From Mesodorylaimus sp. YZB2_4 (lineage: Eukaryota; Nematoda; Enoplea; Dorylaimida; Dorylaimidae), in assembly GCA_030248295.1 (NCBI GenBank), contig JASANH010001319.1, positions 248,001 to 312,000 of the forward strand: a stretch of DNA of 64,000 nt. Reading direction: 5' to 3'. Of this stretch, positions 1-11,900 are shown in pieces (the first letter of the stretch is position 1; every line of letters starts with the position of its first letter). The notes below the pieces were generated by a model that saw only the letters and a program-made list of their open reading frames with translations, ran no database searches and had not been told where the DNA came from. The translations under genes were made by a program, and so were the position numbers.

Positions 1-1084
1 GTCAGTTCTTTGATTTAAATTTCGCGCCTTTTTTAAAGTTTTTTATTATCGTTTGATTTTTCAAGTATAACTGTCATCGTCATTCTTGTGCAGGGACGGC
101 TTTCAAAATGTGCAAGAAGTGTTGAATCCCACAATTTGAATTTCCCGCCGTTTTAAAAACTAGACATGGGTTTTTCGTATATATATATTGATATAACAGA
201 AATTCCATGAGTCCTATGACCCTGTATCCTCGATGAGCCACCAAGTCATATCCTGCAGAATTTTTCTGCGTTTCAAAATTTATGAGTTTTTCTGTTCAAA
301 TGGACCCCCAACAAAAACCAAAGCTTCTAACTTTTGTAACAAGTGGCATGTTTTGGTCAGGAATCGCTCCCCGCTCCTTCCTGACTCGATTGAGCCATAA
401 AAAGTTGCCCCGCGCCTCTCCAGACGGTTTTTATGAGGTCCACAAGTGCAAAAAATGATAAATTTGCCCGAGTGGACCCCCTTATGAGAACCCTGCAGCA
501 ATCTGGGGCAACACGTGGTCAAAATAAAAGCCAAAAGGCACCCTGCACCCTGTCGCCCTGTCGTTTGAGCATATAGCTGGATCCCCCGCTGCCACACAGC
601 TCCAGATCGGCGTTGTGATCTATCGAGTCCCAACAAACATAACATACCCTCATACATGGGTGCATATATACATATATGACTCGGCACGTTTCTGCCCATA
701 GAAGAATAACCAGTGAAGATTTTGAAAAGACTTTTTGGTACACACCTTCCCCAACTAGTCCCTCATATCCATACCAAATTTCATCGGGTCTGGCCGCACG
801 GTCCGCGAGTTATAGCGAAAATAAATAACTAGGTCGGGGTTTTCGTTCTAGCACGCCTAGCATGAGTGGAGCCTGGACGGATAGAGATTCTGGAAATTCG
901 TTCGAAAGAACTTAATCTAGTGTAAAGTTACGCTACGAAACAAAATTTCATTGCCTTACGACATCAGGCTGTTGAGATATCGTTGTTGGTGTGGCACATG
1001 TACTACATGGGGGGACGCTACCGCGCCCCCATGGATCGTAAGCTTGTTGCCTAGACTTGAACACCCCTTATTCGGCATGAAAAA

Positions 1085-1210
1085 GATACCATTACCGTTA
1101 TAACGCGTCATCTAAAATAGATATCGTCACCGTTACCGTTAATAACGTTGGCCAAAAAAGATGTCGTTAACGCGTTAAATATGGTTATTAACGTTAACGT
1201 CACAAACCCG
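1085..1210. repeat. Degenerate array of CGTTA / TAACG units
   Basis: About 120 bases built from repeated CGTTA, ACCGTTA and GTTAACG words in both orientations, so the stretch is rich in small palindromes (for example GTTAACG). Units are imperfect and irregularly spaced, so this is not a clean microsatellite. It may be the subterminal region of a small DNA element, but no terminal repeats were identified. Confidence 0.5.
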
Positions 1211-1917
1211 TCAAACACGTTAATGCAGGGACACCGCCTTCCATATCAGTGCAAATCAGAATTAGTATATGTGAAACATTACTGCTGGATCTAGATGAAT
1301 GACTTCATGGCCTCTATGGCTTCATGCGCGGCGCGGTTGAGTCAGAAATTGCACCCAAAAGTTTTATCTCAAGCATAAAAGGCCTCTTTCAGAATTTCAA
1401 GTGCCAGAAAACAAAAATACCAAAATTAACCATGATTAAACTTTTGTTTGCTTCAGTGCTTATACAGTGTCTGTTATTGCAGTGCACAGTTCCGTATCGT
1501 AATAACACATATATAATTGAATCTAGGTTTCGTATTTTTTATGTTTTGAAATTTTTCAATGTCAAAGCTAGGGCTCCTTATTATCGAAAATTCAAAAATT
1601 TTCAGGACTATCGGCCATTGCTGATCAGGTCGCCAGACATCTTTGATATTTTGCAGAAAGCTTTCTTTTGGTTCTGCGAACAATCAACAAATTACGATTT
1701 TCTGTTTCGTAAAGTTCGACTTGACGGTTTGGCGATGCTCCCTTGCGAGTCATCCATGCTTTTTCTGGTCTCAAATAATAATAATGAAACGATGACTTGT
1801 GATTCTAATTATTAGAAAAAGGAAGCACCAATGCAGAATATCGATCTCATTGAGTGAGTGGAGAAAAATTGCGCTGTAGTTCGTTGTTTGCCTACAGTTA
1901 TTGCAGAAACCATGCAA

Positions 1918-2018
1918 TTTCGGATCGGATAGTTGGGATCGGATGATCCGAGCCGAATTTTCGGATGGTGATTTTTCCAGATCGGATCGGATATCTGATC
2001 CGATCCGATCCAGCCGTG
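1918..2018. repeat. GGATC/GATCC palindromic array
   Basis: About 100 bases with repeated GATCGGAT and ATCCGATC words. The core near 1980-2010 reads GATCGGATCGGATATC and then its near mirror GATCCGATCCGATC, so it can fold into a long hairpin. A second small palindrome, GGATGATCC, lies near 1940. No open reading frame uses it. Confidence 0.6.
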
Positions 2019-5000
2019 AAGGCATTGGCTTTCCACCTAATCAAACTGCAATCCTTCTACTACCCCTGTCTGCTTCAGCCAAAAACATACATATCACGCG
2101 GATTAGTTTTTAGGGCGATTGACTTACGTGCCCATCGTGCGGGTGCAGAAACTCGTTACTAGCTCAATACTAAAAATGTGCTGTATGTCTACGGGAATAG
2201 AAACATAATGAGTGGGAGTGCAGTACTTGTTTCAACCCGTGCAACGCGACAGTTCTCGGTGTGACATGACCGCCTATTTTATCCGTAGACAACCAAGGTT
2301 TTTATCTCACGACAACAGCTCAGCTTTGTAGCCGATTGCTAAGCATGGGCTCATCGTCAGCATCCACAATCAGTGATTCTGGTGCTCTCAAAACTGTCTG
2401 TGGAATAGGAAATCCTGCTTGAGCTAGTTTTCAACTGACCTGCCCTTGAATAGTGATTCTTCACCAATAGTGTTTTAGAGTCAGGAGTATCGTCTTTTTC
2501 TTGAAATGGCTATCATTCAACTTTTTTTGCACTATACCTGCTTTCCGAAACCAAGGTGGCCTGGCCGGTTGCAATTGCAAGGCGGTAACGGCGAGTTTGA
2601 CCAGATGCTTCGCCGTTTTTGGATTAGGTTGTCCGCCCGCCACCACAGCTTTCATGAACTTCGGTTGCGATCCAGGCGGCTCTGTGGAGTGTGCTAGAAT
2701 CGTGGATGCTCTAAAATCCTGCCAAGTTCCTCTTTTGTGAGCACCAATATGCGGAGCCACTGTGACATCTCTTATCAGCTTTCGGTGTGGAGTGTGGAGC
2801 TTATCAAGTGTGAAGTGAAGATGATTGGAATCGTACTGAGCGTTTGCGGGATTAGCAACGAAATAAAATTGACAGCTGAAAAATGTGTTAGTGCGTGTAT
2901 CGTTATTTTCTGCAGCACAAACTGGCTCGACCATACCAAATACAGAAGTAAACAAGGCGCAGTGCGTCAAGACACACATGTCGTCGTAGGTTGCTTCATC
3001 TTATTGCAGGCCTGTATATGCCCTTCGATGTCTCTACCCAGTTTCTGCAGCATCCTCTCGTTTTTAGGCCCCTTGAAACTTTTAAAAAGCTGCTTTCACC
3101 TTTTATTTGCAATATGAAAAAGCTCTTTCTAATACCCGTTTCAGACTATTTAAACATATGTAGGTTCTGACAGGGTATCAGAACCTGTGCATTATGCTAA
3201 TATCCTTGAATAAACCCACATACTCGATACTGTGCTTGATCCACAAATATTTCCAGTCAGTATCATCACGTGATCATAGAAACAGCTGACATTTTTTCAT
3301 GTACCCGTTGCTAAAAAATTCTTGGTTGCTGTTTCGGCAACACAAAAAACTTGTGAATAATTTCAGCGCCATGGGTATCTAACGCATGAAATTATATTTC
3401 GAGCAGCGATGGCACACTGTTTCGAATACTTACTGACATGTTGCATAGTTCTCAATGGCTTCGCATAAGACTCCCAGAGGCCTGTCGACAAGGATAGCAT
3501 TCTTGCTGCGAATTAAGTTCCTGGATATTAGCGGGGAGATATACTCAATGGGTGCTTTTTCTTTGAACAAGGCCACCTTATTCCACGGATATCGTCATTT
3601 CGATTGTATGTTGGACCTAGAAATTCATAGGGTCAAATCGGGTCATTAAGGGTGCTCAATCAAGATTCATTCTTAACAGCGCACTTGAATGAGCCTGTTA
3701 ATGGCGAGCTGACGGCCTTTGAACAATGGCAACTTATCTCTTCTTCTAGCTTCTCTCTTACATGAGTCGATGCCCTCGACACGCTTATCGTATCAGGAAA
3801 TCATTGCGAGTTCCAGGGTGTTCCCTTTGCTCCCAAAATGAGTGCTCCCTTTCCGTGCACCACGACAAGACGACAAAGAAGCGGCTGTACTGTAGAAGGG
3901 CTTCTGTCGAGGACGAAGTTTTAATTGAACATTCATTTTCAAAGTTAAATTTATATTAAGGCGATTTTTAGAGCGAGATCAATGATTATTTTATGTCTGG
4001 GATATTATATCATACATAGAATAATTTTATGGTTTTTGATTGTATATTGTCTTACCCATCCTCAGCGTTCCAGGGTTAGCCCAGTTTTGGCCCTTTACCC
4101 GCGGGCTAGGGGCTTCTTAGTTGACCCTATAAGGCCTTTCCTCGTTCAACGATCCCTAAGGGATGACTGCTACGCCGCGCACCGGCAGGCGTGCAAGGCG
4201 CAGAGAGAACTTTACTGAGCTCTCAGATGGCCAGAGTTGCAGGCCGAGGTTTCCAGCTCTGCCAAGCAAACTGTGACACACGCCTTTCACCGCTACAGGC
4301 GCTTCACCACCCTGGCGGCTGGTTTCTGTTCATGCCAGCATTCTTTGTTCAGGACATTTCGTCGTAAGGGCAAGGTGCGCCTGACTGCTGCTATGCAATA
4401 TATGTAAGCAACTTCGAAATAATTGCTGTTCATCGATTTGACTTAAAAAGATGTACAGTAACAATTCATCACAGGGCACTAACGACTGTAGCAGAACCAG
4501 TCGAACGTGCAAGCTAATCCGAGGGTTGACGCATTTTCGTGCTAGCCTACGATAACCTACCTTCGTATTTTATTTCAACTTCTGCTCTCTTCTAGCGCCC
4601 ATTATCAAAAAAATTCTTACATCCAGCTTGTAAAGCCTCAGTAAGTTAAAGAAAAACTTTGTTTCCAAGTCATAATATCAACGAAACTACTGATTCTAAA
4701 CTTAGATACCAATTTCTTTTGATTAGCCAATTCATCAAAGGCTGTAGAAGAAGTGGGCGCATGATGAAAAAGCGGATGAGAACAGGCTTGTCTGACTTCC
4801 AGATTATTATTGAGCAGGTTATGAATAAAATATGACCACCAGCACCTCGGTACCTTCTCCTACCGGCCAGCAGCTAGGTGCCTGGCCTCGGATAATGGGC
4901 TAGTATAAGCGTGATATTGGCCATTGTAAGCGTCCTCTTTCCCGTCTATGCTTATGGAGCAGATGCGCAATCATCGGCTGACACTAGGGCCATCCACGGG

Positions 5001-5997
5001 TCTGAGACGACCGAGGTCGCGTGCGAGGTAGCATATCCTCTCTAGCTCATACATATTTTTATAACCTTTATTATGATTATCGATGGATAGCTTTGAAGAT
5101 AGAGGGCACTTCGAGAAGACCACTGGCGGATTTCCGTGCCTGTCCCTTCTATCTATGTTTGGGTACAGGGAAGGCGGCTGCATAAACTTTCCAATATCTA
5201 CCTAGTCCCGCTGTGCAAGCGGACGAACGCGACAGAAAGATCAGTAAAAGCTGCTCTTTTTTCACTTTTCCTAGCCCATACTTCCATATATGAAAGGTTG
5301 GATAGGACAAGGGCAGATAGCTAGGAAGGACGACTAGCGTCAAAGAGCATCCATCGAGAAGTGTTTAGTACACGTGCCACGGCTCATTGGACCGAAGAGT
5401 TGTAGGAAGGACGAGAAGACACACGTGTTCCTGTTCACCGTTTCTGTAAATTGTGTTAGCTGGTCATAAGTGGAGAAAGGGAAACGAAACCGAGAAAATG
5501 CCTTGTTGGGGTTTTTCATTTCTTTGAATCGAGGCAATCTTTGGTTTTTTCCGTTTTTCAAACTTGATATATTATCTGACACGTTGAATATTGATTTTTG
5601 TCGATTAATTTTCTGTGACAAGTGTAAAACCTCGTGTTCGCAGGCGCCAATTGCTCCATTGGCTTACTCGCCTAGCTTGTTTAGTAATAGCGAGCACAGA
5701 CTGAATTGGCTAGGAAATACGAGAAAAGTGTGCGCGTTGAGGGTTTGAAAAGTTTGATCGCTGGAATGTTTTTTTTTGGCCCGTCAGATTTTAGATCAGA
5801 AATTGGAAATTTACTTTCTTCGGTTTCGGTCACAGGATTTTTGTCTTCTGCGGAACTATATGTCTCATCGTTACATCTAGATTGAAAAAAGACGGTGGAT
5901 TTGAGTCGACGCTTGTGTTTAATCTTGGACCTTCTGGCCCGTGGTATTAGTCAGACCTCAAGCAAGGTCACAAGTCTGTGCTATACCAAATCCACCA

Positions 5998-8900
5998 ATG
6001 ATCTTATCACCAATCTCGGCATTCGGCAACACCCTTGTACCATCGTGGCCAAATTCCCATTTCGTCCCCGGCCTACAATCGGCGCAGTCCACCGTACCAA
6101 CTGCGGCCGCACCACTGCAAGGAGCAGTCACCAGTGGGTCATCCTTGCTCTCGAATTCGTCGCCGGCTACTCAACAGAATGCTGCTGCAGCTGCAACAGC
6201 AGCCGTGGCCGCTTTGGCCGCAGCACAGCAACAACAACAACAGACAAATCCATTCGCAGCAGCAGCTGCATTGGCCGCGGCTGGTTTATCACCTGCAACT
6301 GCCGGAGTCAGCAGCGGATTGATATCACCAGCCGCATCTTATTTTGAAGGAGTGCCCATCTATTTATTAACAAATCCCGCCGCAGCCACGGCAGCGGCAA
6401 CTGCGGCGGCATTGGGAGCGAATCCATTCGTTGTCCCGAAAGTCCCTGTAAGTCGATATCTTATCCCGAAAGCAGGAATATACTGTAAGTGCCACAGTCC
6501 ACAGACAACCCCATTGTACAGTTGCATGAGGGTGGTTACTGTGTGTTGCAGTATTCATATTCCAAACTATCACAGAGAAGTGTATAAAATCAATATTTTA
6601 GATAAGATACCACAAAATTTCCAATTATAGGATCTACCGTTGGCCACAGCGACTTCAGCATCGTCACAACCTCGTGTCGATACAAGCAGTAAGACATTGA
6701 CACCCGGTACTCTCTGTTTTTGGTGGCTCCTCCCCTGACCATTTCTTTTCTACAACTAACCATAGCGTTTGCCATTTGATTTACCAACCGATTTAACGCT
6801 TTTTGAATACTGTGTCCAAACAAATTTAAAATCGGACAGTAAATCAAACTATTTTTACCCCAGCGAGCTCTGACCTTTTGCCCGGCTGAGATACAGTTAT
6901 CCAGTATGGACAGGATACCTGCCAAATAAATGCACGTTGCTTTTGTGCTTTATCCTTCGTTGGTCTGAAACTGTTTGCAGCATCAAATCGCAACTGCCCG
7001 ATAAAATGTTGAAACATGCTGTAGATCTTCCTTTCGTAAGATTCGTGAAGTTATTGTTGTTTTTACCCACGTTTTTTGGGGTTATGCGGGCGTCATTTGA
7101 GAGGCCGGTGATTGATTTCGATAATATCCGGTGGACGAATATCGTCTTGCCTTAACCATTGATCCTACAAAATAAATTTGCATAGCAATGGCCGGCTTTA
7201 GAGATATTCAGATAAAATAATATACCCCTGCGTTATATTGTAAGATGGGTCATGGTCCCACGATTTCGACCAGCTCACGATAAGAAAATCTTGAAGAGAT
7301 TTCCATGCAAAATGACGACTATGCATATGTGCAGCATCATCTGGGAGTAGCGTAGTTTTTGTCGTTGTACTGTATGTCCATGACAAAAGAGTACTTTCCA
7401 TTTTTTTCCTAATCGAATGAACTTTTATCAAGCGCGGGCCCCTGGCACTTCTGAAAGCATGCATAGTAGGCATCTAAGGCGTGTTATGGCAGCCGCATTT
7501 TCACCCTATGCCTAACACTTTTCCAATAAACCCAATTTCTCACTTTTGACACGCTTCTACCACTCTAAAATAATAAATTCAATAAATTCTCTCCGCTCCT
7601 ATTTGATCCCGCGGGTACCAAATTCAATTACGCACACTCGCAAGACTCACCGAGTGGAGGTCATTGCTGGAACGAGAAGACACTCTCGGGTCCAAAATAA
7701 AAGTAGGAGAAGATCCGTCATCTGTCAAGAGACGTTGGGATTTGGTAGACTGATAGTTTAGGAGCGGGCAGAAGCTTTCGGCAAAAGTGACATGTCTAAA
7801 GTTTTTGAAACTCTACAGCTAAAGAATCAAATGGGCATAAGTTGGTTTGTAAAATACGTTTTTTGGAAAATTGAGTTTTGCAAATACTGTGCACATATTT
7901 ACTGTAGCAAGGACTACGTTAAGCAGGGACTGACACAGTCTTTGAACCATATAATTCAAACCATTATCTTGTGCTCACTTATGGAGAAAATCAGAATAAA
8001 CAAGCCCAAACTTTTTGAGCTCATCCCGGTTTTCACCTCTTGGATGAACCAAACTTCAGATATCTCACCCATGAAAGGGGCATGAAATGCAAACAAGTCG
8101 TATATTTCGCACATTTCAGAGCATTTCCACATTTTCGTTGGCGATTTGTCGTCGGAAATCGATCAGAAAACGTTAAAGGAGGCATTTGCTCACTGTGGCG
8201 AGATCTCGTAAGTTTCCAGTTTGTTTTTAAACGAAAAGTCAATGTTGATCCGATGAGTCATCGCCCACATCATAATTTCAGCTGTCATTGAAATCTGGTC
8301 ATATTCAGCTCATACTATGTCTGCCATGACCATGACCTGTAGGTAATCGTCGGTTTGCGGGTAGCTGGGTTTTTAATTTTTTTTCTGGTGCTTGTTTTCT
8401 TATATCGCAAATTTTTATATTGGGCTTACTTATTAGTGCTCACTGGGATCAGAAGGTTCACCAAAAATTCGGTAGTACAGTAACTCCAGTTATCCAGTGT
8501 ACTTGTAACTGTACTGCTCAGATTTATAGTAAGATGCAGGGTTTCCATATACATGGAGCAAAGCCTTGTCAGTACAACCCCAAAGCCTCGATCGGTCATT
8601 CCTGTGTAACGTAGTTATGCTTATGGAACTACACCACACTCAAACACGCTTACCCACCGCCTCGAAGACGAGGGAAGCGAGCCATGACGAAATCAAAAGA
8701 AAAAGAAAGAGAACGAAAGACTTTACTGTCGAGAATGGGGAATAGGAACTGACTCGTGTAGGAAATCCTACGCCTTATATACCGGTCCTACGACACGTGG
8801 CTATACGCACAAACTAGTTGCCAAACAATAGTGGTCAACAGTAGAAACAATCAAAGGTCGATCGGAGAAATACATGTAAACTAGGGTTAGGCCTGTCGAT

Positions 8901-11900
8901 AAATAAATATGCAAAACACATGTTAGAGGATTCGCGGAAAGCAGTCCGCCTGATGAAGACTGGCAACCTTGATTAAGAACGTTGTCGCACCTGCTTGCAA
9001 GGAGAAATCGGGCTGGTAAACTGGATTTGGCGCATCATTTGCTAGCTCACAATTATCCCCCTGATCAATATCAGGAGCTGCGGCAACCTTTCAGTTTTAG
9101 CACTCACTGCACTAGTTCGTGCACAGAATTCGACAGCTTGGACCAGACCTCTGGCTTTATATCATATAAAATCTTTTTGATTGCTTCTTTCATTTCTGAC
9201 ACTGAACCAATTTTCTTTTGCCGAAGCACTTTGTCCCAGCCCAGCACTTTGTCTGGCACGTGCCAGACATTTTCGATGGGATTGAGATCTGGCGACATCG
9301 GTGGTCACGGCAGTACGCGTATGTTGCTGTCATGCAAAAATTTCGTGGTCGATCTGGCCGCGTGACATGGAGAACTGTCTTGTTGGAAGAAGTAACCATC
9401 GTCTTAATCGCCAAATTGATAAACTGAGGCTGGACGGCGCTGAAGATGTTGGTGTATCCAGCAGCATTCAGGCGACCATCGTAGAACAAAACTGGTCCAG
9501 GACCAGATGCAGTAAGGCATCCCCACACGCTAACTGAACCACCACCACTCTGCATTCGATATTGGTAATTGAAGTGCAGTCTTTCTCATGCTGAAATCGG
9601 CGGACGTATCGATTGTTTTCCGATCGATAAGTTCAAAATGCGGTTCGCCACTCCAAATCACATTTGGCCTCTGTTCACGCGTCCAAAGTCACATTTGACG
9701 GCTCCAACGTAGCCGTGATATTATTTGCTGCCGATTCCGAAATGGCTTCTTTTTCTGAGTGTAGCTTTATAACCTTATAACGTTAATGACCAGACGACGA
9801 CGAACATTTTGGGGCTGATAGTTTGCGAGCAGCTTCGCTCCATTGTTATGCCAGAGCTTGATTGACTCTGATCGCTTTTGACCAGTCTTTTGAGCGCCCG
9901 ATCGACAACTGCAGTCGTTATTTGCCCTTGACCAATCCGATCGCATAGCCCTTCGCCATTTTCAACCTTCGGGATAATAATGGACACACAATGACGGGAG
10001 ACGTTGGCCACCTCAGCTACAGATCGGCAGACTCTCAGGAGGCTCACAATTTCGACCGCCTTTTCATCAGAAACAGATTTTCGACCCATGGTGTCTGACT
10101 GCTCACGATTTCTGAGCCCTTTTTTATACTTTATCGGTTTTGCCGCGTATCATAAAGAACATTCCATTGTTTACTCACAGCAATGGACAGAAACTGATCT
10201 AACAAAAAACCCCCTCCCGAAAATTCGGTCACCTTCGAACATGTCCTATTATTATGAGCTAGCAAATGATGCGCCAAATCCAGTTTTCCAGCCCGATTTC
10301 TTATTGTAGCCGGAATGTGCGATGGCTTAGGATTACTATTGACAAGCCTTTGCTCCATCTGTATGAGATCGCAAAACTGTGCATCTTCAATTAGTTCTAC
10401 CCAGCTGACAAATAATCATTACAAAATACAGGTGTCCCGAAATTATGAGCGCCCCTTTACATTTAGCCCAAAAGCATTTATCGCGCATCAGCTACCGTAC
10501 AGCATTTTTGCTATTGCTAATGAATTTTGAACTTTAACGTTATGTATAGTTTTTCTGTGGTTTTTATAGACCAAATTTATATGAAATACTCGCACAATTT
10601 TTGGACTTTCACTTAATTGCATTAGAATTTTTACAGTTTAAGTATCCAGGTCGTTTCAGGGAAGTAAAAATAATTCGCGATTTGCAAACGTTGAAGTCGA
10701 AAGGCTATGGATTTGTTACTTTTGTCAAACGAGAGGTGAGGTTGTGTGCTCGGACTAATTACACTGCAAGGCTGGGCTGGGTGCAGAGTTTGGCAAGAGA
10801 GCAATCACAAAATCACTTGCCAATCGCCTGATTTTCCTGTTGAGACTCAGATATGATTATGTAACATATATTATGTATGTCCCCAGGGTCGACCGTGCCG
10901 ACTTTTTTGACCGTACCCATACCGTACCGTACCGAACTAATAAAAAACTCCATCTTTGCAGCCAAACAAATTTGAAAATTTTCTTCAAAAAATTTGATAG
11001 ATATTTGAAGTAAAGGCTTTTTAACAAGGGTGTGCATCTAAAAAATCGTCTTTATATTAATCTACTTCTTCGCTGTGAACAGTTTGATCATCGTCGGGTT
11101 TTAAGATATTGTAACCAGCATCAGTAATGAAGCATGGAAGTATCGGTTTGAGATACCAAAGTCCTTGACTTCAAAGCGGACTCCACTCCTTTGATATCGC
11201 AGATTACCAGAAATCCGTTTGCTTCATCGTGCTACTGTGCCCATATGCTCAAAGACTAGATCTGAACTTATGATCTACAACTACAATGGTATGAGAAATG
11301 TATGATGAGATGAGTATAACTCTGTGCCGCGACGTCTGGTGATCAATGCTCATACTGGAGATCCAGAACCATCCTGTTTCAATGTCTTGTACAAAGATGC
11401 CGGCAAAATTTTTGAATTAAGATGGATGAGAGAACATTGCAGAAAACATGTGTTGAAATTCGATCAACACATGGGTTTTCTAATTAGCGCTTAGAATTGA
11501 AGGCAAGGAATTTAGTCTTTCATGAACGAAATTGTTGCTTTACAAGCGCCTCAAATGTAGCAACAGCGACTCCATGAATGAGCACATTTCAATTCAAGAA
11601 AGCAGCATTTTTAGCAGCACTGGGTATAATTCATAAGGATCACAGCCCTAAAGTTATCAGGCAGGATTATAAGATAAGATGCTCTGCGAGTAAATACTTG
11701 AAACTTTGGTCACTTTTAGATCGGTTATCTAACGATAGTTTGAGATTATAAACCAACAGCTGGTAGATAATTTTCTCTTCATAAAAATTGGCCGCTTTGG
11801 AACGAAGGAATGTACCTGAGCTTTAAATTACACACAAACTATTATAAAACTCGGTATGGCCGCACCGGCCTATTTTCAGTGCCGTACCCGTACCGTACCG

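Larger units (their letters stand above)
1..5950. other. No recognisable gene; AT-rich intergenic DNA with short-motif arrays
   Basis: I read both strands and found no exon with a recognisable protein family, and no run of splice-bounded open frames that join in phase. The longest frame (2461-2979, minus, 172 codons) has no recognised domain and no splice context. Two stretches of short repeated motifs are listed separately. The sequence near 780-830 looks like generic non-coding transposon sequence, but I cannot name a family. Confidence 0.5.

Noticed and set aside
1085-1210. Telomere-like or satellite array
   Set aside because: Units are irregular and occur in both orientations, unlike telomeric repeats or tandem satellites.
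2461-2979. 172-codon minus-strand open frame
   Set aside because: No recognised domain, overlapping frames on the other strand of similar quality, and no splice context; kept only as a mention in the intergenic entry.
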